A stretch of DNA of 64,000 nucleotides from contig NC_035173.2 of the NCBI RefSeq assembly GCF_001659605.2, positions 8,243,769-8,307,768 on the forward strand, given 5' to 3'. The position numbers and the translations under genes were made by a program. Shown here one piece after another: positions 19,701-37,490 of the stretch (positions within the stretch are counted from its first letter, which is position 1; every line of letters begins with the position of its first letter). The notes under the pieces were generated by a model. That model worked only from the letters and a program-made list of their open reading frames with translations, was not told where the DNA came from and ran no database searches. The stretch is from Manihot esculenta (Eukaryota; Streptophyta; Magnoliopsida; Malpighiales; Euphorbiaceae).

Positions 19701-22700
19701 GATTTTAATATGAATTAAACGCGTAAAGATTTTAATTATAATTTTTAAAAATTTATTTTATTTTATCTAATAATTAATTGCATTATTTCTCTCATAAATT
19801 TAACTTTCTAATTTTTTTTAAATTAATAGTCTTGAACTTTACAGTAAATTTGGAACAGATATAATTTTTGTTGCCGACATTCGATAAAAACCTACGATAA
19901 TTTTTCGAAAAGAAAATTTTGAGACGCATTACTTTCAAAAGTGTGACGAGGGCTACAGGTCTGTTATAAAATTAGATATGGAATCGTTTAGGGATCAATT
20001 TTATATTTTAATTATTTTTTTGGATATTTTAAATATTTATATAATTTTGCATACTAGAATTTTATTTTAGAAACTCACTTTTCAATTTTTGAGAAATTTC
20101 AATAGAATTTTTCGTTTTTTAGTTTTTTTTTTCTTATTTCGTCTTAATTAAATGATATTTGTTAAAAATTTTGACAGAGCTTAAATAGTGATTTATCATC
20201 TAAATTCAATCTAGCAGTTACGTTGACATTTTTTTTAATTCAAAAGAAATAGTGAGTATAAGGTGAATACCTCATAATGAATATATAAAAATACTCAAAT
20301 TCAAAATCTTATTCACTTTAATTTTTAAGTGAAGAAAAATCAATCAGATTATTCTTAATTGATAATTATATCGACACTTTTATCATTGTATTATAAATTA
20401 AAAAATAACAAAATATTTTTAAAAAATAACAAAATATTTTGTAATTTTATTTATTTTCACTTCAAAATCAATAGTTTAATTTGGATCAAAATAGTATATG
20501 TGGTATTATACTATTAATAAATAGCGGTAATTTTCTGACCTCGTCAATAAATGCTAATATGATAATTAAAATATAATTATTAATTAAAAAATAAAAATAT
20601 AAAAAATATAATATAGTTTTACTCATTTTTATTTTTGGATTTATAATTTAATTTTTATATATAATTTTTATATTAACACGTCTGATGACATACTTTTTAT
20701 TAATTATGTAATGTGATAATTATTATTTTAATATAAATTAAATCACAGAATTAGAAGTAAAAAATCAATAAAATTATATAATACGTTTTTGTAATTTTTT
20801 CAATTATAAATGTAATGGGTATATTATTTTATATGGTTGAGATGTTTTTATCATAAAATAAAAGTAATTATTAAGGTATAATAATTACGGGATTAAAGGA
20901 CTCTAGTATGCAAATGCAAAATGCCCACTTCCCAATTAAATGAACCGTCCATTGTGAAACTTTAATTTGCAACACCTTCAACGGATACCCTTAATTTATG
21001 GCTATTTCATTCTATTTTTGTATTATGCACTTCTTTTTGGGTGAATTTTCTTTAACAAAATATTCATTCAACCCAAAAAACATCAATCATATATATCTAA
21101 ACGCTCCCTTAATTTGCCACGTAACACTTTTCATCTCTAATAAGGAGTAAGCGTAGTAAAAACAATAATGTAAAAAAATATAATTATCACAGTCGTTATC
21201 AATAAAAATAATAAAATTAGTTTAATATTTATAAATGATATAGCTCAAAATAGGATATAAGCTAGTATTAGAAAATAAGATTATATAATAAAAATTCGAT
21301 CAGATGATTTTCAATCGCATTACAAAAAAAAAATGAACACTGTATATATCAATTCTTTGTCAATACTCGTCCTCTCAACTACAGTTCGAGATTAGCTACC
21401 ATTAGAAAATACAATCCAGCAGATTTTCATTACACCTATGATGGCAGAATTCCGTATTCATTAACCTTGTCGAATTTTTAAAAAATATGATAACTAACTC
21501 CATCTTTTTATAATATAAAAGTATATAAATAGATATGTAATTTTTACATGAGTTTAAAATATTTTATTACACTCGTTTTTTCCTTTAATTTACTCACTTA
21601 AATTTTAGAGTGATTATCGTAGGTGTCAACCATTTTACACTCTCTTTCTTACAGATTGATCAATTGCAACACAGTCCCGTTTAAGCCGTAATAACATTTA
21701 ATACTAATTTTATAAAAAAAAAATATTCACCTACTTGTAATTTCTCCATTTTTATTTATAGTTAATTACGGCTTGTTAATTAGTTAATTAATAAAATAAT
21801 TGATTTATTATTATATCAGTAGCTTATTTTTATTTGATCATTTATATCGTAGTTAATTTTAATTAATATTTTAGTATATGAAATTAATTAATAAAAAAGT
21901 TTTGGCATGATATCGATTATATCCCATTATACGACTATTATTGTCATTTAAAATTAAAAAAATAATAATTTAATACTATTATTTAATTAATTTAGTTTAA
22001 ATAATTTTCAACACTTCATAAATATTTTCAGTTTTAATTTAGACTTAATCATCGTTAACTAATTATTTTGTGTCTTGATTAATAAAAATAATTTTTTTGT
22101 CATAATTTGTGACTGAAAAATATGTAATGTTAATGAATAGTATACTATTTAAAAATTAATTAATATTTAATACTTAATAATATAATATTAATAATTTCGC
22201 CTCTTTATTATTTACTCCATAAGTTATAAATTAAATAGTTAAACCTTTAAGATACACCTGCAATCTAACAAAAAAAAAACTTCATAAATGAAGAAAAATT
22301 TTAATAAAAAATTTTAATTTTTTTAATACTTGTTTTTAAAATTTTCCCCAATTTTTTTAAATTTTTTCATGAAGTCTTTTAGCCAAACAAAAATTTAAAA
22401 AAAACTTTCTCACAAATATTCCAAAGAAATAAAATTTCTAAATTAGCTTGTAAAAAAATACTATTGTAGAAAAATCTCATAAAAGTAATTTTCTCCTGCA
22501 AATATATATATTTTAAAGAAAAATATATTAGTAATAATTCTAAAAATTATTGTTATTAAATTTCGATTATTTAGCTGAATTGATAGATTAAATTTCAAAA
22601 TAATTGAAATTTATAATCTTATTATATAATAAATAATATGATATGATTCAATTGATATAACGTTTTCAATAAGTAAAAACTAAATTGTGTTTTTCTTTAA

Positions 22701-23026
22701 AAAAAGGCATTTTTATTATCTTTTTAAAGAAAATAATTATGAACACTACTATTAATTTACATAAAAATAAGAATAAAATAATATATTTTTAATTTCCTAT
22801 ATCACAAATTAATTAAAAACTATTACTAGAATAGGTGAAAAACTATGAAAATTAAATTAATTAAGAAAATTTAAATAAAAATAATTTGATAATGATAATT
22901 TTATAGTTTAAATTTAAATTAGATATGAAATAAAATTTAAATTATAATTAAAATATTAAATTCAAAATAAATAAAAACGCCTACCACACACAATCTACTA
23001 GTAAGAGACTATATCTATATAACTAG
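19701..23026. other. AT-rich gene-free DNA
   Basis: More than 3 kb without a recognisable coding frame on either strand. No long repeat was clearly paired inside it. A CA-poor, A/T-rich composition with short poly-T and poly-A runs is all that is seen. Confidence 0.6.
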
Positions 23027-23467
23027 GGATAAGCATTCGGTCGGTTCGGTTTAAAATCAAATCGAACTGAATAAATCGGAAACTAAAATTTTATTATTTA
23101 TGAAAACCGAATCGAATTGATTTTAGTCAAAAATCGAATCAAATTGAACCGGTCTGATTCGGTTCGATTTGATCGGTTTCAAATTTTAATAATTTTTTTA
23201 TTTTTTACACTTAATATTTTAAAATTTAATTAAAATATTTTAATTTTAATATGATTTAATTTCTCTATATTATTGAAAAAACATATTATTATCACTAATC
23301 GGTTCGGTTCGATTTTTTCTGATCAAAACTGAACCGAATCGAAATAACTAAAATTTCTGAAATTAAAAACCGAATCGAACCAAAATATATAAAAAATAAA
23401 ATTAAATTTTTAAATCAATTCGATTCAGTCGATTTTTTTAATTTGAACCGAATACTACTCACCCGTA
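23027..23467. repeat. Palindromic MITE-like element with CGGTTCGGTT termini
   Basis: The left end (GGATAAGCATTCGGTCGGTT) and the reverse complement of the right end (GGGTGAGTAGTATTCGGTTC) match as inverted repeats. Several TCGGTTCGGTTCGATTT-like motifs and their complements lie inside, so the element can fold on itself at many points. A diverged relative lies at 26735-27215. Confidence 0.7.
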
Positions 23468-23529
23468 TATATAACTGACATACACGAGTAAATGCAGAGA
23501 AAAAAACAGATACATAATAAAAAAAAAAT

Positions 23530-23820
23530 AATTCACTCAATGAAATTATTTTATAATTTCTATCTCATAATTTTTCTTTATTTTTTTATTATTTTAAAAT
23601 TATTATTTATTTTCTTTTTTTAAACTATAATAATATATAAATTAACAATTATAATACTATTTAATTTTATTTTATTTTAAGAAATATTTTAAAATATTTT
23701 TTAATATTTAATAAAATTCAATGTATTTAAAATGAATATAATTTGAAAGTTAATAAAAAAAATTATATTTTTTAATATTATAAAAAATAAAGTGTATAAA
23801 AACTATAAGATGGAGGAATA
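23530..23820. repeat. Stowaway-like AT-rich MITE
   Basis: The right end read in reverse (TATTCCTCCATCTTATAGTT) resembles the CTCCCTCCGTCCCATA start of Stowaway elements. The left part has TCTCATAATTTTTCTTTATT. The interior shares the order of blocks with 25755-26060 (TTTAATATTTAATAAAAT, then AATATAATTT-AAAGTTA, then AAATAAAGTG-ATAAAAA). Confidence 0.5.
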
Positions 23821-24427
23821 ATAAATTTTTATTTATTTAAAAAAAAATATATATATAATTTCAAATATAAATGATGGCTCTTTAATTAAATTAAAAAATA
23901 ATAATATAGTATAAAAATCAATTTATAATATAATACTCCCTCAATAAATTAAATATATCTAGGTTTATCTAATATACCTCAATAAATTATGCTTAAAATA
24001 AATAAATTTTATTTTTTATACATATTATTGGAGCATATTAGTTAATTAATTAATTATTTATTTTCTATTAAAAAAATTAAAAATCTAAATTTATACTTGA
24101 ATTATATACCGAAATTAAAAATATCAAATTATTTTTTAATTTAAATTTATTTATAAACTATTATTAAAGTACTGAATAAAGTCATTGAAATTTTAATTTT
24201 TTTTTTTACATCTTAATTATAATTTAAAGATAAATTTTGACAGTATTAACCTCCATTATATACTTTAGGAATAAATTTAATATTTTTGTATAAAAAAAAG
24301 TGGCGCAAGCATTTTATCCAAAAGAGACAACCTAATTTTAATTTTGTCTCAATTGCCTTCTGCTAAAATAAAGAGGAATAAAGGTGTTAAAAGCAATTAG
24401 GCAAAATAGTGCGATTGGAATGAGTTA

Positions 24428-24520
24428 AATGCAGCGTTTTGCTCAATTACTCAAAAACGTTTTGTAAAATTCATTTCACGCAGCGTTTTGCCCAGTTACT
24501 CAGAAATGCTTTATAGAATA
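24428..24520. repeat. Tandem duplication of about 40 bp
   Basis: CAGCGTTTTGCTCAATTACT and CAGCGTTTTGCCCAGTTACT begin two copies about 50 bp apart, followed by CAAAAACGTTTTGTAAAAT and CAGAAATGCTTTATAGAAT. No gene is present nearby. Confidence 0.75.
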
Positions 24521-25499
24521 GGAGAGTGTAGAAGAAGATTTTCTTTTATACATTTTTAAAGTAAATTACACATTAATTTTTAAATTTTAACATAATTAAT
24601 AAATTAATTTTTATATTTTCAAAATTAAATATTTAAATTTTTATATAATTAATTAGTTTAAATTAAAAATCTAACGTGCATAATTTTATTAGTTAATTAA
24701 TTAAAAAAATATTTTAAATATTTATACTCTCAGCAACACTTAAATTTTTTTTAAAAATTTTATATTATATAAATTATATTTGAATTCCTAAATTTTAGCC
24801 ATCAATTATAAATATTAGTTTAAAATTAGTGTATAGTTAAATTTTTTCTGAAAGTATAATTTTTTTTTAAAAATATTTTTTTATAAAATTTTAAAATCTA
24901 TTTAATGTTATTTGGTATCATTTAAAAATAATTGAAATTGTAAATATTTTTTAAAAATATTAAAGTTATAAGTATTGAAATATTTTAATAAATAAAAATT
25001 AAAAAATAAAAAATATTAAAAATTAATTAAATAAAATATTATAATTAAAAGTTAACGGAGACTTATATATTTTTTCAAATAAAAAATAATATTTAAATTA
25101 TAATAGACGAAATTAGATAAATTTTAGTGTAATTTTTTAAAATATAAGAATTGAATCACTATTTTTACAAGTACCATGAAATTTAAAGGAAATAAAAAAT
25201 AAATATAATTTTTTATTTATGTGATGAAAGAAATATATTTTTTATTAAAAAATTATATTTTTGTGTTTATAATTTTAAATATTTAATTTTAAAAATGAGA
25301 AGGAAAAAGAAGTAATTTATGTAGTATAATAAACAAGTCAAAGGTAGTTTGGTTAAGTTAATGAAGTAGTTCAATTTCCCTTCAAGTCTTTATTATTGGT
25401 ACGTTATTGGTATCTTCTCCAAAATAATTTCCTTTCTTTATTATCAAACATAGCGGCTTCCCAACTATGCCATCTTTTTCATTTAGACAACCTTATTTT

Positions 25500-26060
25500 A
25501 TTTTATTATATATATTAAACAAATATTATTTTATTAATTTTTAATTATATTTATTTTTAAATTTTTAAATTTTATTAATTATAAAAGATATTTTGAAAAA
25601 TTTTTTAGAAATAAAATAAAATTAAATAGAGTTATAATAATAAATTTATATATTATTAATATAAAAAAATAAATAATAATTTTGAAATAACTAAAAAAAT
25701 TGATAAAAATTACGGAACGGTGAGAATATAAAAAATACTATTATGTATGATTATATACTCTCTTTTTTATAATTTTTTATCTATTTTTTTAATTATCTTA
25801 AAATTTTTATCACTATATTTTTTACATTATAGTAAGATATAAACTTATTATTATAATTCTATTTTATTTTATTTTACTTTAAAAAATAATGTATCATTAA
25901 TTATTATTATTTTAAATAAATATTTAAAATATTTTTTAATATTTAATAAAATTAATATATTTAATACAAGTATAATTTAAAAGTTATAAAAAAATATATT
26001 TTTTAATATATATATATATAAAATAAAGTGGATAAAAATTATAAAATAGATAAATATAAT
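25500..26060. repeat. Pair of Stowaway-like AT-rich elements
   Basis: Around 25700-25725 the sequence GATAAAAATTACGGAACGGT is, in reverse, close to a Stowaway end (CTC-CCGT-CC-TAATTTTTATC). From 25755 a second block begins with TACTCTCTTTTTTATAATTT and shows the same internal order as 23530-23820. The two elements appear to lie back to back. Confidence 0.45.
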
Positions 26061-26734
26061 TTTAATTTTTTTTAAATGTAATATTTTTTAATTAAAAAAA
26101 TAAAATAATTAAAAATTAATTTAATTGAATTCTTATAAAATTTTTAATTTTATACGCTTATTTAAGTTTTCGTTATTTTGATATAAAAAAATTTTATAAA
26201 TTAATTTTATTTATATTTTGTTTATTGATTTTTGTGTTTTGGACTGGAAAAAATTCAACTCAAGAATTTTCTTTTAGATGAACGTATATTATATATAATT
26301 TCATTAAATTCTTTTTTTTTTTGTAATGATTTATTTCAAATATTTGTATGAAGTTTTTAATTAAAAATAATAAAGAGTTACCCATGAATTTTAACTAATT
26401 GGTATTAGATTCATTTGTAGGATTTGAAAATTTGAGAGTTTGAATCACACTCGGAATCGATTGCTATGATAAAATTTTAAGCTACTGTCTACATATTTCA
26501 TTTTTTTGAATTTTTATATTGAATTATTATATATTCTTTTAAAAATTTTCATATTATTATAAAAAAATGATGTCATAAAATATATTTAAGGCGTGAAAAT
26601 ATAATTTAATTTTGTAAAAGCTCAATAATCATAAAATGTTGATTCTCTTCAAAAGTCTTGAGATATATTTCATCTCAACGTCATCAATTACATATGTCTA
26701 TAGTGTGACAGTAAAAATTACCTTAAATATAATT

Positions 26735-27215
26735 AGGGATTAAAATTCAGTTCAAAAAATTAGATTGTTCGAATTAAATTAATTTAGAAATTTAATCTGA
26801 TTTTTTATTTTTTAATTCAGTTTAATTTTTATTTTTAAAAATTTTAATTATTTTAATTTGATTCAATTTTAATCAGAAAAAATTTGTCAAATCGAACTGA
26901 ACCTATTAATAACACTAGTATATTATTTTTATGATATAAAAAATTAGATCATAACTAAAATTAAAATATTTTAATTAAATTTTATAATATAAAAATAAAA
27001 TGTAAGAATTAAAAAAAATCTATTAAAAAATTTAACCGATTAAATCGAATTGAAATAAATCAAATCAGACCAATTCGATTTGAATCGATTTTTATTTAAA
27101 ATTAATTTAATTTGATTTTTATCATATTAAAATTTCAATTTTTAAAATTTCAATTTTTAATTTATTCGATTCGGTTCGATTTTAAATCGAACTGACTCAA
27201 TACTCACCTCTAAAT
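26735..27215. repeat. Diverged copy of the CGGTTCGGTT palindromic element
   Basis: It opens with GGGATTAAAATTCAGTTCAA and closes with GATTCGGTTCGATTTTAAAT followed by CTCAATACTCACCTC, matching the ends of the element at 23027-23467 with many substitutions. Confidence 0.6.
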
Positions 27216-28626
27216 ATAATTATATCGTTTATGATTTTTGACATATAAATATCAAAAAGATAACTGAATATATTTCATAAAAAATAATATATTGTAAAAT
27301 TTTCTTTTAATTAGCCATTTATTTGATCACATGTTATAAGTGTGATTTAAATTAATAATTTCACAATAATTTAATTGAATTTCAATTGACTTTTTTTATT
27401 AAGTTTTATTTGTAAGAGAAGCATTCAATTTTTTCTTTTATTTAAAAATAATTATTTCAAATGGAAGTTAAAATCACGTGTACTTTTATAATTTTTTTTA
27501 AATGAACCATTTTCACACGAAATCGTATATCTTAATTATATAATTAGTAAACCTAATTACATGAACTCTATAGGTTATGCAAGTTAATTTCATATATCTG
27601 ATTTTTTTAATGGATCGATTTATGAATTTTTGAAATTCATAACCCTATTTATGAATTTTCTTAAACCTAATTGTTAATTTGTAATCTTTTATGAATTTAT
27701 ATGAAATTTCCAATTTTGGTACTATTTTTACTTAGATTTTATTTAAATTTTAACGTTTTAATTAGGATTAATTCGTACTATTTTTACTTAATTTTTAACC
27801 TTTTAATTTAGGTTTCCTAATGAAAATTAGATATCTAATTTTTAAACCTAATTGTTTTTAATTAATATATATGATAAAAATTTCCTAAAATAAATAAAGT
27901 TATTTTAATATTCTTAAATGAATTATGAATACTTATTATTTATTTTTTAAACCAAAGTTACAAAAAAGAACGAAAACGAGATTTAAAGGAGTTGAATTTG
28001 AGAATTTTTATATTTACTCTAATATTTATTATTGGATTAAACTCACGAGATAGTTTTATCATTTATTTATTTTATATTTTAGATTTAAAAATATTGAATA
28101 ATTTATCAATAATATATATAATTTTTTTATCAAAAATATAATTATAATTGTTTTTTTATTGGCTACCTATAATCTGCAATTTAAAATATGAGGTCAATTT
28201 TAGACTCAAAATTTTCATAATTAATATATTGAATTAAAATATTTATGGAAATTAATTTCAAAAATTAGGAATGTTAAATAATAATTAATTAAACCTAAAA
28301 AAATTGGGTTAAGGTCAATAATGTGGACTTTGTGTTTCATATGATTTGAAAAACTCAAAAATTGACTTGCAAAGGATAAATATTAATTGTCGTTGGAGTA
28401 GAGACATGCACCAGCTTGTCCTAACACGCCATCTCCACTTGTTTTGATTAATTTTCCTACACAGTAACGTGTGCTGCAATCCAATAATTGCTTCTTTTTT
28501 TTCAAAGAAAATTAATTATTTAGTTTCATAGTATAATAAAATTTATTAGGTAATTTTTATATTTTAACTTATAAAATAAATATTTTAAAAAAAATTATTA
28601 AGAAAATAAAGTTTATAATTTTATTT

Positions 28627-29022
28627 AGAGAAAATTACTTCTTAGTCTCTGAAGTTTAACGTAATTAACACTTCTGTCTCTCTATTTTGGCGACCCAACA
28701 TTTAAGTCCCCCACTTTTTCTTCCGTCCAAATTCGTAGTCATTCCGTCAATTTAAACCGAAGAAGCATTTGGAGAAAAAGAAGCATTTGGAGAAGAAAAA
28801 GAAAAAGAAGCATTTGAATTTGGGTTTTGTGATTTTGAAATAGCGGAATTTTTAGTGAGAGTTAATTTTATCAATTCACGTGTCCCAAATGGCTATTTTT
28901 TACGGAAGGACTACGAAGTTGGACAGAAAAGAAAGTGAGGGATTTAAGTGTTGGATCTCCAAAATAGAGGGACAGAAGTATTAATTACGTTAAATCTCAG
29001 AGACTAAAATGTAATTTTCTCT
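28627..29022. mobile_element. 396-bp MITE with long terminal inverted repeats
   Basis: The first 64 bases pair with the reverse complement of the last 64: AGAGAAAATTAC at the tip, then TTAGTCTCTGA, TTTAACGTAATTAA, ACTTCTGTC and CTCTATTTTGG. The match weakens but continues through the CGTAGTC-TTCCGT stretch. The short interior holds GAAGAAGCATTTGGAG repeats. No coding capacity. A target duplication could not be settled. Confidence 0.9.
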
Positions 29023-30999
29023 TTTTTTATAATACTTATTATAAATTGAAATATTTTAGAAGAATTAACCTATCATTTTAGTGTTGTAATTTTATATTAA
29101 AGACTAAATAGATCACATTATATTAAAATATTAAATTTTTAAATAATAAAATATAATTTTCTAGGTGGATAATAATTAATATTTTGAAAAGACATAAACA
29201 AACTAACGTGCTTTTGAAAAAAATTAATGAATCAAGTAAATAGATTTATTAAACTACATTAATAAAATAATAATGAAAGTCAAAAAAAAAAAACAGAGAA
29301 AAATGAAAAGATTGACAAATTATTTTAGCGGTTGGACAAAGTTTAGACGGAATCTTTTCATGGAAAAGGATTGAATTATAGGATGGATAACCTAATGTAT
29401 GACGTTACGAGAAAATGGACAACTTGTCACCTTTTACTATTTTTTTATATATATTTTCGTGGTCGTGGAACGACATTTAAGATCTGTCTTTTTAATTTAA
29501 TTCAATTTATAATTCTAAAATTAGCATGAATCGACAGCATCTTACTTTGTTTAAGATTCTAAATGACTCACTAACCTCTAATTATTATTATAAATTAAGT
29601 GCAATTCCATATCACAATCATGATCATTCTCATTATGCATGAACCAAATCTCTTATTTTTTCGATTTCAACAACTACTAAAACAAACATAAACTCATCGA
29701 AAAAGATAACTCAAGTAAAATCGAAATAAGAAAATCAACATAATCTCTTATTTATAAAATTTTTTGCTTCCATTTCATAATTTTTGTCGATTCGATTATA
29801 TCGATTGATTTCTTCCATTTTGATAATCCTATGTTTATGTTAAAATACTATGTTTATATTCTCAAAATTTATTATAGTGTTTATAATCGAAGATAACAAT
29901 ATTAAAATTATCATCCTCATTAAAAAATAGTTATGATTTAAAATGTTAACAATTTAGGTTATAAAAAATTCAAATAAAAGATAAAAATTAATAATTTATG
30001 TGATTCGAACGAGTAAAAATGTCAGCAACGGCGAAAATAACATTAAAAAAAAAATCTGTTTGCTGTATAAATAATTTGACTGCTAATAGTTTGATTTTGT
30101 AGCTTCGGTAAATTTAGCGTGAGAAATATCAGCGATAATTGTTTTTTTTTAAAGATATTGTATAGATAAATTTCATTTTATTAGATGGAAAAATATTTAT
30201 TGTATTAATTATTATTTTTATATTTCAATTAATTATTATATTTTTTAATTAATAAGTTGAACTTTGACAAGAAAAAAATTAATAAAATGAAAAATATTTG
30301 ATATTTTCTTTAAAAAGTCGTACTTGATTAATTTTATTAAACAATCACAGATTGAGTATGATAATAAGTGTATTTAAATAAATATGAGAATTTTCAGATT
30401 TTATTATTTTAATTTTTGATTTTTATTTTAAGAAAAAAAATTAATCTTATTAAAAATTTAAATTTAAACTTGTTAAAGAAAATATAATTTAGGACTCAAA
30501 TATCTTTTAATTTAGAAATCATTAATTAAAAAAAAAAGTATTTGGATAAAAATAAATTTGCCAAAATATAATAATAATGTTAAACCTTTAGCTCATACAT
30601 ACAATACAATTATTTTTATAAAAATATCAATTAAAATTTGATTAAAAAAATATATCAATTAAAATCTAATTTCTTTATACTGTTGGCTTTCAAGAACTTA
30701 AATTTGAGAGTTTATAATTATATAATTAAATAAAATCATAGAAAAATAATTAAAGTTGATCTTTTTATATAATTAATTTTTAATTAAAATTTGAATTCGA
30801 TACATTATAATTTTATCGTTGGTTAATTTTGTAAAAGATAAATAGAGCGAGGCGCATTGGTAAAATCTAAAAAGAATTATTGTATTCTTAAAAAATTTAT
30901 TTTCAGTGCAGATAAAAAACACACGGTAATTTTTGGAATTTTACTGACAAAAAGGAGAAATGCGTTCAACTTCTTTTCATTAAAAAAGTACACTTGTCA
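29023..30999. other. AT-rich gene-free DNA
   Basis: No coding frame, RNA gene or clear repeat was recognised in this stretch. Confidence 0.6.
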
Positions 31000-31390
31000 G
31001 AGAGAGCTTTGGATTTTCCCAAGAAAGTGACAATAAAGAAGGACGTGGCGCACGGGCTTCGCTTCCACTTGCCCACTTCCTTCTATCACTCTCTCCCCGC
31101 ATATTCTTCAGAATCTACTCTCCCCCCCCAAAAAAAAAACAGAACCCTTTAAACGCACGAGTAGTCAGAGTTTCTTAATTGATCATGCGACTGCCCGCTC
31201 ACTGCTTGATTGATTTCGGGTCAGTCTCTCTGGCGCATTAGAAATCGGAGCCCTTGTCATCACGGGATCTACTCCACGATATTTTGCGTTGAGTGTGCAT
31301 AGTGTGTGATGGTGTAGTGGCCATAATAGTCTTCCCCTGTTGGGAATGGTACAAAAGCCCAACACGCTCGTTTTAGGGGGATCGGGAGTA
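31000..31390. other. GC-richer island of unknown nature
   Basis: Base composition changes sharply from the flanking AT-rich DNA. The segment includes a C run followed by an A run near 31120-31140 and a 60-codon minus-strand frame without recognisable similarity. A box-A-like TGGTGTAGTGG at about 31310 is not accompanied by a convincing box B or a cloverleaf. It may be a remnant of a gene start, a promoter, or a mobile element end. Confidence 0.35.
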
Positions 31391-32243
31391 GGCTTTGTTA
31401 ACGCGCCAAAATGAATATAGTTTATCCACGCAGTAATTTAATTTAAAATTTATTAATATAGGTTTAATTTATGTATTTTATATTTAATTATATTTTATTT
31501 ATTAACCAAATATATACACATTTCAATATTTCATGATTTTTTAAAAATGACATCCTAATCAATTCTGTCTTAACTAGGGATAATTTATTTGAATATTATT
31601 AATTTCTTTTATATATTTTTATTGGATATTAATTAAAAAACTAAATTGATCCATTTTTACTCTACATATTTTTATAATAAATATATTATTTAAAAGAATT
31701 CAAAAAGATAATATTATGAAGACATACCGAAAAATTACTTAAATGCCACCATTCATCTATAAATTTTTTGTCATATATAATTAGTAAATATTTAACAGGA
31801 TAGGTGGTGAAAACTGAAAATATCTCTTCGATTTGTACCATCGAGAAAGGCCACACGCGTATAAACACGCGTGTGCAATTGGCCCAACTCCTTTACTGAA
31901 TTTTATAATTATATTTATTTTAAATATATTAAATATTAAGAGATTTTTTAAAAATAAAATAAAATAATATTAGTTAATTTATATATTATTATAATTTATA
32001 AAATAATTAATAATTTTAAAATAATTAAAAAAATAAAAAGATAATAATAACGAAGTTTTTTGCTCTTCAATACTTCAAAAGCTCGTCTCCTTCTTTATTC
32101 TCCCCTAAGGGCACTCCAACTCTCTACTATTTTTTTTTTATAAATATTTTGACAATTTTTAATTAAAGAAAAGGTCCAAAGAGACCCGCACACGCACTAG
32201 CGAGTAGTGTATTCCACGCCGTCTCCCCTGTCCAAAATGTGTC
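31391..32243. other. 5' flank of the DSP gene
   Basis: AT-rich up to about 32060, then less so. The last 100 bases before the TATA box contain CACGC-type motifs (CACACGCACTAGCGAG) but no firmly identifiable element. Confidence 0.4.
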
Positions 32244-32252
32244 TATAAATAG
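32244..32252 (+). promoter_or_regulatory. TATA box of the DSP gene
   Basis: TATAAATAG lies 156 bp before the start codon, in a local drop of AT content that makes it stand out. Transcription would begin near 32275-32285, giving a 5' UTR of roughly 125-130 bases. Confidence 0.7.
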
Positions 32253-32371
32253 GGAAGGCCAGGACCACCACATAAGTAACCACCGGCGCCACCAGGTTTT
32301 AAGAGCCCCAGGCTTTTTCTTTGCTTTTAACTGTCAAAAAGCTAAAAGCCGCAACAGAACATCCCTCGTGA

Positions 32372-37490
<5,119 letters not shown>

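Larger units (their letters stand above)
23821..28626. other. AT-rich gene-free DNA with old repeats
   Basis: Apart from the repeats listed separately (24428-24520, 25500-26060, 26735-27215), nothing coding is visible. Stop codons are dense in all frames. Confidence 0.6.

Noticed and set aside
31305..31380. tRNA-like box A (TGGTGTAGTGG)
   Set aside because: No box B with GGTTC-A-CC, and no acceptor stem or anticodon arm could be formed at proper distances.
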